Part shown: positions 14,968-22,995 of the stretch, one piece after another
How the letters are laid out: every line of letters starts with the position of its first letter
How positions within the stretch are numbered: position 1 is the stretch's first letter
Assembly: GCA_930989745.1 (NCBI GenBank)
Contig: CAKNMY010000018.1
Location: forward strand, 1 to 35,340
DNA from: an uncultured Lachnospiraceae bacterium
GTDB taxonomy: Bacteria > Bacillota > Clostridia > Lachnospirales > Lachnospiraceae
Length of the DNA: 35,340 nucleotides
Reading direction: 5' to 3'
Notes under the pieces: generated by a model
Told to the model about the DNA's origin: nothing
Database searches by the model: none
The model's input: only the letters and a program-made list of their open reading frames with translations
Position numbers and translations under genes: made by a program

Positions 14968-15684
14968 ATGACGAATAATAAGACTTTGCAAAAGTTAGAT
15001 AAGTTTTTGAATGAAGAAGGACTGAATGCCTTTGAACTGATTCAGTTAATCGGGGAATGCAAATCTTCTTTGCTGAATATGTCTGATGAGAATGCGCAGA
15101 GGTTTGATGCAATATATGAAAAGCTTTGCAGCCAAGAGATAGCAAAAGAGGAAAAAGGCGGGCTTCTGGAGGATTTGACGGCAATGCTTTTCTGGACGGG
15201 ACATGCCAGACTTTTTGAGTGCAGGAGAAATTGCAGAACCAGTACAAATGAGATTGATGTACAGATAAATTGGACTCAGCAGGCGAGACTGGCGGGGACA
15301 GTCAGCGCATTTCCGTGTTTTGGAGAATCATTTCTGTGTGAATGTAAAAATTATTCCGGAAAGGTCGATGTGACCTATGTTGGAAAATTTTATTCGCTGC
15401 TTAAAGTATCACATATGAAATTGGGAATTCTAATAGCCTGGGAGGGAGTGACTGGAAGAAGTGCATGGACGGACTCTCTGGGGCTGATAAAAAAGATTGC
15501 TTTGCGGGATGAGATTTTTATTATACCGCTGGATAAAAAGGACCTGGGAGAGATCAGAAAAAATACGACGAATATTTTTGAATTGATCTATTCGAAATAT
15601 CAGGCTATGAAATGTGAAATTGATTATTCTCAGTATGTTTCCAGGCATGAGAATGAGGAGGAATTTTCTGCCAATATTTCATAA
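14968..15684 (+). CDS. Mrr-like PD-(D/E)XK restriction endonuclease-type protein, third gene of the cassette
   Basis: 238 residues; ATG follows the previous stop with no gap and only a weak ribosome site, so it is translationally coupled. After a helical N-terminal region (1-60) comes a nuclease core: Glu68 in GGLLEDLTAML, Asp97 in NEIDVQI, then Glu125-x-Lys127 in FLCECKNYSGKVDV. A helix (VGKFYSLLK) and a strand (LGILIAWEGVT) follow. This is the E-(x)n-D-(x)n-ExK order of Mrr_cat-type enzymes, which cut modified or foreign DNA. All catalytic residues are present, so it should be active. The C-terminal segment (180-238) is specific to this protein. Context suggests a defence role, but the target is unknown. 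Confidence 0.75.
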   Translation: MTNNKTLQKLDKFLNEEGLNAFELIQLIGECKSSLLNMSDENAQRFDAIYEKLCSQEIAKEEKGGLLEDLTAMLFWTGHARLFECRRNCRTSTNEIDVQINWTQQARLAGTVSAFPCFGESFLCECKNYSGKVDVTYVGKFYSLLKVSHMKLGILIAWEGVTGRSAWTDSLGLIKKIALRDEIFIIPLDKKDLGEIRKNTTNIFELIYSKYQAMKCEIDYSQYVSRHENEEEFSANIS

Positions 15685-15696
15685 TGCCAGAAAGAG

Positions 15697-15724
15697 AATT
15701 GCGCATATCCGGCGCATGCCGGAT
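15697..15724. terminator. Hairpin between convergent nuclease and AraC genes
   Basis: GCGCATATCCGGC and GCCGGATATGCGT pair at 12 of 13 positions around a GCAT loop. No T-tract flanks it on either side. It probably serves as a bidirectional boundary. Confidence 0.6.
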
Positions 15725-15733
15725 ATGCGTTCG

Positions 15734-16573
15734 CTACGGAAGATACATCTGGCGAAACAGAGACGGTGAGATGCCGTAATGCTTTTTGAATGCCTTGGAA
15801 TAGGCAAACGCGTCTGAAAAGCGGCAGATCAGGGCAATTTCATTCAGACTTTTCCGGGTATCGAGAAGCAGCGTTTTCGAGTAATTCATCCTTGCGTTCA
15901 GCTGGTAGGCGGCAGGGGAATCGTGATAGTAAATTTTAAATTTTTTTCGGAAATTTTCATAGCCCATATTCAGCAGAGCCGCCGCTTCGTGCGGCGACAG
16001 GAAATCCGGAGGCGTGCAGAGCAGTTCTTCAGCCTTCTGCATGGCGCGCTGCAGCCCCGGATTCATCTGTCTGTGCAGGGAATACTGATACAGCTCCATC
16101 GCGAATTCCTGAAGCTGCAGATAAACAAAGGGCTGTCTGTCATTGGAGGAATTCTTCATACTCTCCAGCAGATAGGTGCATTTTTCAAAAAGGATGGGAG
16201 ACAGCCCCGGATGGATGACGGGTTCTGCGGAAAGAAGGTTCAGACCGGTCAGATGCTGATACGTTTCCGCTCCGAAGCATATAAAGAATTCCAGCCAGTT
16301 TCCGGTGGGATGAACGATCGTCGAATGGGAGCGGTCGGGAAGGCGCTGCACATAGTCTCCGGCAGTCAGAGGGATCTTTTTTCCGGTCTCATCCTGATAG
16401 AGTCCCTGTCCGCTCAGCAGATAGAAGGCCCCGTAGTGATCAAAGCAGAGAGACTGGCTGTAAGAGGCGTCCGGTTTAAACAGAAAGCCGCAGCCGATGG
16501 TTCCGTTTCTCGGATTATCTGAAAGATTTCCGTAGACGCTGTCGTTTTTAAAGTAGTTCTGTGGAATGTTCAT
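15734..16573 (-). CDS. AraC-family transcriptional regulator
   Basis: 279 residues from ATG 16573, which has CAGGAGA (complement of 16582-16588) 8 bases upstream; the ATG at 16603 lacks a site. The N-terminal cupin domain (about 20-110) includes YGAFYLLSGQGLYQ and LTAGDYVQRLPDRSHS. The C-terminal double HTH (about 185-279) includes LSPHEAAALLNMGYENFRKKFK and IALICRFSDAFAYSKAFKKHYGISPSLFR. It is divergent from the URO-D-family gene and is its likely regulator. The ligand may be a sugar or aromatic compound; nothing in the sequence decides this. Confidence 0.88.
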   Translation of the reverse strand: MNIPQNYFKNDSVYGNLSDNPRNGTIGCGFLFKPDASYSQSLCFDHYGAFYLLSGQGLYQDETGKKIPLTAGDYVQRLPDRSHSTIVHPTGNWLEFFICFGAETYQHLTGLNLLSAEPVIHPGLSPILFEKCTYLLESMKNSSNDRQPFVYLQLQEFAMELYQYSLHRQMNPGLQRAMQKAEELLCTPPDFLSPHEAAALLNMGYENFRKKFKIYYHDSPAAYQLNARMNYSKTLLLDTRKSLNEIALICRFSDAFAYSKAFKKHYGISPSLFRQMYLP

Positions 16574-16634
16574 AAGTAAAATCTCCTGTACCAAATTTGA
16601 CATGTATATGCCAGTTCCGTCATTCTTTTTTTCG

Positions 16635-16664
16635 ATTTTATAAGATATACTGAGAATGTGTCAA
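16635..16664 (-). promoter_or_regulatory. Promoter for the AraC gene
   Basis: On the minus strand TTGACA (plus 16659-16664), 18-base spacer, TAAAAT (plus 16635-16640), about 60 bases upstream of the AraC start. Confidence 0.55.
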
Positions 16665-16723
16665 GAGACAACGGAATACGATACGGCAAAATAATTATGT
16701 TCAGATAAGCGAGGAGAAGACAG

Positions 16724-17791
16724 ATGACAAAAAGAGAAAATTTGATGGCGCTGCTCAGAAGAGAACCGTATGAAGAAGTGCCTGTGGAGTTCAGCCTGTG
16801 TCCGGATCTGGTAAAAACTTTTCAGGAGAAGACAGGCGGACAGACGAGTTACGCGGAATATTTCGGTATGCCGTGGCGCGGCGTGGAAGATATCCGGCTG
16901 TCCTATGATCCGGAAGTGTACAGAAAGTTTTATCCGGGCGGACTCAAAGAGGGCGCGTCGATCGATATCTGGGGAGTTGCCCATGAACCCGGAAGTGAGG
17001 CCGCCAAACATATGACCTATATGCGGAATCCCATGAAAGACATGGAAGAACTGGAAGAAATACAGGCGTACCCCTTTCCGGACTTTTCAAAGGGAGACGC
17101 GTCGCACCAGAAGGGCCAGGTGGAGGATATTCACAGCCGCGGACTCGCGGCGATGGGAAGCATGCAGATGACGATCTGGGAGACTGCCTGGTATATCCGG
17201 GGAATGGAGAACCTTATGGTGGATATGTCCTGTGAACCGGAAATCGCGTCCTGGATCTTTGATAAGGTAACGGAGCAGGCGGTCATACGGGCGAGATCAT
17301 ATGCCCGCGCCGGGGTCGACATTATCTATCTGGGGGACGATATCGGAATGCAGAACGGTCCGATGATGAGCCCGGCAATGTACCGGGAGTGGATTAAGCC
17401 CCGCCTGAGGAAAGTCGTCGACGCAATCCGGGAGATCGATCCTGGAATTATCATTTTCTACCACAGCTGCGGTACGGTTACGGATTTTATTCCGGATTTG
17501 ATTGAATGCGGGATCGATGTGCTGAATCCGATCCAGAGCGAGTGTATGGATTTTCAGGAGATTTATGAAAAATACGGCGGCAAGATTTCCTTCCACGGCA
17601 CGATTGGAACACAGACAACCATGCCGTTTGCAACGCCGGAAGGCGTAAAGGAACAGGTGTGGAAAAACCTGGATATTGCCAGGGAGCACGGCGGCCTGTT
17701 TGTAGCGCCGACACACCTACTGGAGCCGGAGGTTCCGTGGGAAAATATCGAGGCTTACGTGGCTGCGTGCAGAGAGTATAAAGTGAGATAA
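16724..17791 (+). CDS. Uroporphyrinogen decarboxylase / cobalamin methyltransferase (MtaA-like) family protein
   Basis: 355 residues; ATG 16724 has GAGGAGA six bases upstream. The fold is the URO-D TIM barrel: TKRENLMALLRREPYEEVPVEF start, GMENLMVDM, DIIYLGDDIGMQNGPMMSP, and the His247-x-Cys249 pair in FYHSCGTV. In MtaA/MtbA enzymes this His and Cys bind zinc together with a later Cys. I see no obvious third Cys near the C-terminus (LLEPEVPWEN), so methyltransfer to coenzyme M-like thiols is not assured. Such proteins in gut Firmicutes may act on methylated compounds with corrinoid partners, but none is encoded nearby. A degraded second copy of its 3' end lies at 13593. The divergent AraC gene probably controls it. 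Confidence 0.78.
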   Translation: MTKRENLMALLRREPYEEVPVEFSLCPDLVKTFQEKTGGQTSYAEYFGMPWRGVEDIRLSYDPEVYRKFYPGGLKEGASIDIWGVAHEPGSEAAKHMTYMRNPMKDMEELEEIQAYPFPDFSKGDASHQKGQVEDIHSRGLAAMGSMQMTIWETAWYIRGMENLMVDMSCEPEIASWIFDKVTEQAVIRARSYARAGVDIIYLGDDIGMQNGPMMSPAMYREWIKPRLRKVVDAIREIDPGIIIFYHSCGTVTDFIPDLIECGIDVLNPIQSECMDFQEIYEKYGGKISFHGTIGTQTTMPFATPEGVKEQVWKNLDIAREHGGLFVAPTHLLEPEVPWENIEAYVAACREYKVR

Positions 17792-17801
17792 AGGTTAAAA
17801 G

Positions 17802-17854
17802 ATAACACCAAAATACCGCAGGGAAAGAGACGCCCTGCGGTGTTTTGGTGTTAT
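17802..17854 (+). terminator. Intrinsic terminator of the URO-D-family gene
   Basis: Two 22-base arms (17802-17823 and 17833-17854) pair at 21 of 22 positions around a 9-base loop. The core ACCGCAGGG/CCCTGCGGT resembles the terminator at 13641-13689, and the right arm includes TTTT. Confidence 0.85.
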
Positions 17855-17870
17855 TGCACAACTTTATCTA

Positions 17871-17899
17871 TTGATTATCTTGAAAAGGTGAACTACAAT
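17871..17899 (+). promoter_or_regulatory. Sigma-A promoter for the nucleobase permease gene
   Basis: TTGATT (17871-17876), exactly 17 bases, TACAAT (17894-17899). It is followed after about 20 bases by AGGAGGGGGA and the ATG at 17933. There is no room for a purine riboswitch. Confidence 0.7.
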
Positions 17900-17932
17900 A
17901 GAAGAGATTAATTACTCTAAAGGAGGGGGAAT

Positions 17933-19354
17933 ATGAATTCTAACACAACAAAAGAAGAGAAAGCCTCATCCAGTGTAGAAAATGTCTATAAGCTGGACGG
18001 CAGGGTCCCTCTGAAAAAAGCAATTCCATTCGGACTGCAGCATGTGCTGGCGATGTTCGTCTCAAATCTCGCGCCGGTGCTGATCGTATGCGGCGCGGCG
18101 GTTGTCCGAAACACAGGGGAGCCTCTGACTTCGGCGGAGATCACGCGGCTTTTGCAGAACGCGATGTTTGCGGCAGGTCTTGGGACATGCATGCAGCTTT
18201 ATCCGGTCTGGAAGATCGGCTCGAGGCTGCCGATTGTCATGGGTGTGAGTTTTACCTTTCTGGGAAGCCTTCTGATTATCTGTACCAATCCCGACCTGGG
18301 ATATGAAGGGATGGTCGGAGCCGTAATCCTGGGCGGTATTTTTGAAGGACTCGTTGGTTTGAGCGCGAGGTACTGGAAGCGTTTTCTGACGCCGGTGGTC
18401 TCCGCGTGCGTGGTTATAGCGATCGGCCTTTCGCTGCTGTCCGTGGGAATGGATTCCTGGGGCGGCGGAAGCGGCGCGGAGGATTTCGGTTCCTGGTATC
18501 ATCTTCTGACAGGAGCGTTCACACTGGTGGTCTGCCTCGTCTCCAGGTATCTGCTGAAGGGGGTATATAAGAACCTGAATATTCTCGTGGGCCTGATATT
18601 CGGATATGTGCTGTCCGTGATCTTTACAGTGGCAGGCATCGCTCCCCTGGTAGATTTTTCCGGTATTTCCAAAACGATCAGCGAGGTGGGATTCTTCAGC
18701 CTGCCGAAGCTTGTATTCTTTACAGGGCATATGCCGGTCTTTGACTTGGGCGCGTTCTTTACCATTGCAATTGTATTTTTGGTGTCGGCGGCTGAGACCA
18801 CGGGCGCCACAACGGCAGTCTGCACAGGAGCTCTGGGCAGAGACATCAAAATGGAGGAACTGCAGGGTTCCCTTGCTGTTGACGGATTTTCCAGCGCGAT
18901 CTCGGGCTGCTTCGGCTGTCCGCCGCTGACTTCGTTCAGTCAGAATGTGGGCCGGGTGACTATGACAAAAGTCATCAACCGCTTTACAATTTTTATAGGA
19001 GCTCTGATCCTGATACTGGCATCGCTGTTCCCGCCGCTCGGAGCGTTTTTCCAGTCACTTCCGCAGGCAGTGCTGGGAGGCTGTACCGTCATGATGTTCG
19101 GCTCGATCATGTATGAGGGAATCAAGATGCTGAAAGAATGCGAGTTCAATGACCGCACGATGATTATTGTCTCTCTGGCGTTCTGCATTGGCGTGGGACT
19201 GACGCAGACTTCCGGAAACTTCTTCGCGGCTTTCCCGAAGGCAGTGGGAGATATCTTTAATGGAAACGCGGTTGCAGGCGTGTTCGTGGTATCTCTGCTT
19301 TTAAGCCTGTTTCTTCCGGGAGACAAAAAAGAGAGACAGCAGGGAGGAGAGTAA
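17933..19354 (+). CDS. NCS2-family uracil/xanthine:cation symporter
   Basis: 473 residues, about 12-14 hydrophobic segments, a normal length. ATG 17933 has a very strong AGGAGG. The NCS2 signature is present at FSQNVGRVTMTK with Gln337-Asn338. Other family blocks are FGLQHVLAMF near the N-terminus, SFTFLGSL, and AETTGATTAVC, where the Glu is the usual substrate/proton-coupling residue. It imports uracil, xanthine, uric acid or a related purine; sequence alone does not say which. A terminator precedes it, so it has its own promoter. Confidence 0.88.
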   Translation: MNSNTTKEEKASSSVENVYKLDGRVPLKKAIPFGLQHVLAMFVSNLAPVLIVCGAAVVRNTGEPLTSAEITRLLQNAMFAAGLGTCMQLYPVWKIGSRLPIVMGVSFTFLGSLLIICTNPDLGYEGMVGAVILGGIFEGLVGLSARYWKRFLTPVVSACVVIAIGLSLLSVGMDSWGGGSGAEDFGSWYHLLTGAFTLVVCLVSRYLLKGVYKNLNILVGLIFGYVLSVIFTVAGIAPLVDFSGISKTISEVGFFSLPKLVFFTGHMPVFDLGAFFTIAIVFLVSAAETTGATTAVCTGALGRDIKMEELQGSLAVDGFSSAISGCFGCPPLTSFSQNVGRVTMTKVINRFTIFIGALILILASLFPPLGAFFQSLPQAVLGGCTVMMFGSIMYEGIKMLKECEFNDRTMIIVSLAFCIGVGLTQTSGNFFAAFPKAVGDIFNGNAVAGVFVVSLLLSLFLPGDKKERQQGGE

Positions 19355-19434
19355 CCGGCGGTTTATATTTTGAAAGGCAAAGCGAGATTGGTAAAAATGA
19401 CTGCGTGCTCTGAGAGGAGGAAATAAGGAGCGAT

Positions 19435-22400
19435 ATGAAACAGGAAGATGTACGGGAGAAAAGTGACAATGCTGCTGTTCATGCCGCGGACGGTGAAGAA
19501 CTGTCCGGTACGGTTCAGCTCCAGACGCTGCTGCAGCATATAGACGGCGGGGTCTGCATTTTTGAGGTGGGAAGAGAGATCCGCCTTGTATATGCCAGCG
19601 CGGGACTTTACCAGATGCTCGGATTAAAGCCGGAAGAGCTTCCCCTGCCGTGTCTGATAAAGGAACTGGGGATTCATCCGGACTATGAGGTGTCATATGA
19701 ACAGATGCTGCGAAAGGCTGTTCAGCAGCCGGAAGGCATTCGTCAGGTGCAGCGTATTTTGCACAGACAGCGCGGCTGGATCTGGAGGCAGGCGAGAGCA
19801 GAACGCCTGCTTTCTTCAGATTCTGAAAGCCCGCTGATGCTGGAGCTATCCACGGACGTGTCTGAGTTTATGGAGATGGAGAGGGAACTCCGCGAGAGCA
19901 ATGAACGGCTTCGGGCAGCCTTCGGGCAGACGCCGCATATTCTGTGGGAGGTAGATCTGGAGAGCAGAACCTTTGACATTTATAATGTCAATAAGATGGC
20001 GTATGATGCGGAGAAGAGGATGGAGAATTATCCGGAAGCGCTTCTGGAGAACGGGATCGTTCATCCGGATTCGGCGGAGGATTTCCGCAGGTTCGCAATG
20101 GAGATTCTGAACGGAAATTCCGCGGGAAGCGGAAACTTTATCATCCGTGATACTGAAAACGGCTGCTACGAATGGGCATATCTGTCGTATCACATGAGCT
20201 ATGATGAGAGCGGGAAGCCGTCCAGAGCGATTGGAGTGCAGGATAAGCTGCCGGGCATTTCCGGAATGAACCCGATCACCTTCGCAAGGCGCGCTCTCCC
20301 GGAAGTGTTAAGACACCATATCCTGGCGCGGTTTCAGGTAAACCTGACGGCAGATTCACTGGAATATCTCTGGATTGACGGCGCCGACAGGACGGCAAGG
20401 ACATGGGGAAAGCCGTATTCAGACATTCTGGAGCGTGGAAGGGACCGGCTTTTTGTACGGGGAGGGGAAAACGGATTTTACAGGCTGTTCCGCCGCAGGA
20501 ATCTTCTTAAAATGTACGATGAGGGGAAAAGATGGTTCTCTGTGGAATATCGGAGGGTTTCCGCAGACGGGACGATTCGCTGGATGGAAGGGCTGGCGAA
20601 CCTGCAGTACGGCGGGAAGGAAAAGAGCATCTATATGTTCGGGTGCTTTGTAGACTGCCAGAAAAGAAAAGAGTGGGAATTGCTTCTGCCGGAGGAATAT
20701 TCACGTGAAAGGAAGAACCGCCTCTATAAGCTTCCCGCCATGACAGAGCTCTGCGGGCTGCTGCTCCAACAAAAGGATAATTCGGTGTGCGCCATGGCGT
20801 GTATTGAGATTTTCGGTACAGACAGCCTGAAAGGGAATGGGGACCCACCGGGAGAAATTTTTACAGCGCTTACCTACTGTCTGGGACCGGACTGCATCGC
20901 ATGCCAGTACAGGGAGAACACGATTCTCGTATTCTTCCCCGGAGTCCATTCGAAATTCGGTGTGAAGCGCAGGATCGAGGACGCGTTCGGATATGTGCGG
21001 ATGGCGATGTATGACATGCCGGGACTGGACGCAGTCCGTTTCATATCCGGCACCACAGTGGAAGAGACGGACGGCGCGGATATGGAAAACATGTGCATGA
21101 AATGTAACTATCTGTGCGCAGTGTGGAAAAACGCGGCGATGGATACCGTAGTTTTTCCGAATGAGGATGAATGGGACTGGCTCAATATAGGAGTAAAGAG
21201 CCGGGACGCAAGGCTGGAGGAAGAGCATACGGAACCTGTGCTCTCAAAAGCCACCAAAGACGCGGTGCTGGAATGCGTGAGCGCAATGCTGATGTCCGAT
21301 TCTCTGGAGGTGTCTGTCAGAAATGCCCTGCGCTGTCTCGGAGAGTATTATCAGGCAAACAGGACTTATATTCTTGCGCTGTCCAACGACAGACGGGAAG
21401 TGACTATGATCAATGAATGGGTCAAAACAGGAAAAAACAGTATCCGCCAGATCATGTCCGGAGTACCGATTCAGAAGGTGCCGCTTTTGTCGCGCTGTAT
21501 GAAGGAGGGCAAAGCGCTCTTTATGAAGAGCACTGTCAATACGCTGTCCAGGCACAACGGGCAGGAGTCCTGCTGGCGTTTCAGCGCAGTTCCGCTGAAA
21601 CATGAGAACAGGATCACAGGATTCCTGTGTGTGGAAAACAGCCGGGAGCATACCGTGGAGTCAGCTCTGATCTATGCTCTGATTCCGTATCTGTTCAACG
21701 AATACAGGCGTTTCCGCCACGGGTCGGGGACGAGAGAAGAGCATGCGGGAAATATTTTGAACCGTATTCCGAACCTGCGCGCCTATACGGATGTTGTTTA
21801 CTCCATGAATTCAGACGTCTACACTTCCATGGGAGCGGTGGCGCTGGATATACCGAATTATTCTGCGCTGAACGGCCAGTATGGCTTTGAATACGGCAGG
21901 GAACTGCTGGAGTATATCGCGGAGACTTTAAACAGGCTGTTCGGGAAAGGTTTTGTTTTCAGAACCTGGGACGCAGAGTTTGCAGTCCTGATCCCCAATA
22001 CGATTCTGGAAGTATTTAACGGGCGCAGCAACCGTCTGCGGACTATGATTCAGAGACGTTATCCCCATCAGGTACGGATCGGATATACCTGGTCTGACGG
22101 CATCTTCAGCGCCGGAAAGCTTGTCAGGGAAGCAAAAGCGATTATGCGCTGTGAGGAGGTGCGGGAGGCGGCGCCCGGGAAATCGGGCCTTCTGGAGCAG
22201 AGCTGGCCGTATGAAAAGAGCGCTGTTTCCAGCAAGAGCTTTCTGCTTTACCTGCAGCCCAAGATGGATATGAGGGACGGCAGTCTCATGGGCGCAGAGG
22301 CGCTGGTGCGGGGAATTGACGAGAATGGAAAGGTTATTCCGCCCGCGCAGTTTATTGAACGGCTGGAGGAAAACGGAGGAATCCGCGATCTTGACTATTT

Positions 22401-22965
22401 TATGCTGGAGAGCGTTCTGTATCAGCTGTCCCAGTGGAAGAGGCAGGGGATGGAGGGCGTGAATATATCGGTCAATATTTCGCGGCATACCCTGTTCAGC
22501 CCAACAGTGCTTGCGTCAGTGCTTGCGATTTTCAGCCACTATCCGGAGATAGATCCCAGACAGATAAAACTTGAAATTACGGAGACGGCAGGCGATATGG
22601 AGACTGCGATTATGACAGAGGTTGTGGAGTCGTTTCGAGAATTTGACATCGGATTTGAACTGGATGATTTCGGGTCCCGGTATGCGAATGTATCTGTTTT
22701 CAGCAATATAAAATTTAACACTATCAAGCTGGACCGGAGCCTGATCAAGGATCTGCCGGGAAATGAGATCAGCAGAATACTTGTCAAAAACATAGCGGAA
22801 ATCTGCCGGACATTCGGAATGAAATGTGTGGCGGAGGGAGTGGAGACTCAGATACAGAAGGAGATACTCCTGGAAGCGGGATGCGTGTACGGGCAGGGAT
22901 ATTATTTTGACCGTCCGATGCCGGCATGGAAATTTGAGGAGAAGTATCTGAAAGATATGATATAA
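19435..22965 (+). CDS. Multidomain c-di-GMP phosphodiesterase (PAS x2-3, GAF, degenerate GGDEF, EAL)
   Basis: 1176 residues, no TM helices. ATG 19435 has AAGGAG just upstream and GAGGAGG further back. Order: PAS about 25-140; PAS about 150-280; a third PAS-like stretch about 300-410; a strongly eroded cyclase-like domain about 430-580; GAF-like about 610-760; degenerate GGDEF about 770-920 whose signature reads WDAEF (845-849); EAL about 935-1170. The EAL domain has all expected residues: QPK, EAL at 955-957 followed by VR, LEITE, LDDFGSRYA, KLDRSLI, VAEGVET and the final GQGYYF. It should hydrolyse c-di-GMP to pGpG, with PAS/GAF input and the dead GGDEF as a possible GTP sensor. It may be co-transcribed with the CheB-CheR fusion 30 bases downstream. 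Confidence 0.88.
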   Translation: MKQEDVREKSDNAAVHAADGEELSGTVQLQTLLQHIDGGVCIFEVGREIRLVYASAGLYQMLGLKPEELPLPCLIKELGIHPDYEVSYEQMLRKAVQQPEGIRQVQRILHRQRGWIWRQARAERLLSSDSESPLMLELSTDVSEFMEMERELRESNERLRAAFGQTPHILWEVDLESRTFDIYNVNKMAYDAEKRMENYPEALLENGIVHPDSAEDFRRFAMEILNGNSAGSGNFIIRDTENGCYEWAYLSYHMSYDESGKPSRAIGVQDKLPGISGMNPITFARRALPEVLRHHILARFQVNLTADSLEYLWIDGADRTARTWGKPYSDILERGRDRLFVRGGENGFYRLFRRRNLLKMYDEGKRWFSVEYRRVSADGTIRWMEGLANLQYGGKEKSIYMFGCFVDCQKRKEWELLLPEEYSRERKNRLYKLPAMTELCGLLLQQKDNSVCAMACIEIFGTDSLKGNGDPPGEIFTALTYCLGPDCIACQYRENTILVFFPGVHSKFGVKRRIEDAFGYVRMAMYDMPGLDAVRFISGTTVEETDGADMENMCMKCNYLCAVWKNAAMDTVVFPNEDEWDWLNIGVKSRDARLEEEHTEPVLSKATKDAVLECVSAMLMSDSLEVSVRNALRCLGEYYQANRTYILALSNDRREVTMINEWVKTGKNSIRQIMSGVPIQKVPLLSRCMKEGKALFMKSTVNTLSRHNGQESCWRFSAVPLKHENRITGFLCVENSREHTVESALIYALIPYLFNEYRRFRHGSGTREEHAGNILNRIPNLRAYTDVVYSMNSDVYTSMGAVALDIPNYSALNGQYGFEYGRELLEYIAETLNRLFGKGFVFRTWDAEFAVLIPNTILEVFNGRSNRLRTMIQRRYPHQVRIGYTWSDGIFSAGKLVREAKAIMRCEEVREAAPGKSGLLEQSWPYEKSAVSSKSFLLYLQPKMDMRDGSLMGAEALVRGIDENGKVIPPAQFIERLEENGGIRDLDYFMLESVLYQLSQWKRQGMEGVNISVNISRHTLFSPTVLASVLAIFSHYPEIDPRQIKLEITETAGDMETAIMTEVVESFREFDIGFELDDFGSRYANVSVFSNIKFNTIKLDRSLIKDLPGNEISRILVKNIAEICRTFGMKCVAEGVETQIQKEILLEAGCVYGQGYYFDRPMPAWKFEEKYLKDMI

Positions 22966-22995
22966 ATAAATATAAAGAGAAAGGAGGCCTGAGTT

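Noticed and set aside
13590..15734. Insertion sequence or integrase-mediated island around the cassette
   Set aside because: No transposase, integrase, tRNA or target-site duplication could be seen at either edge.
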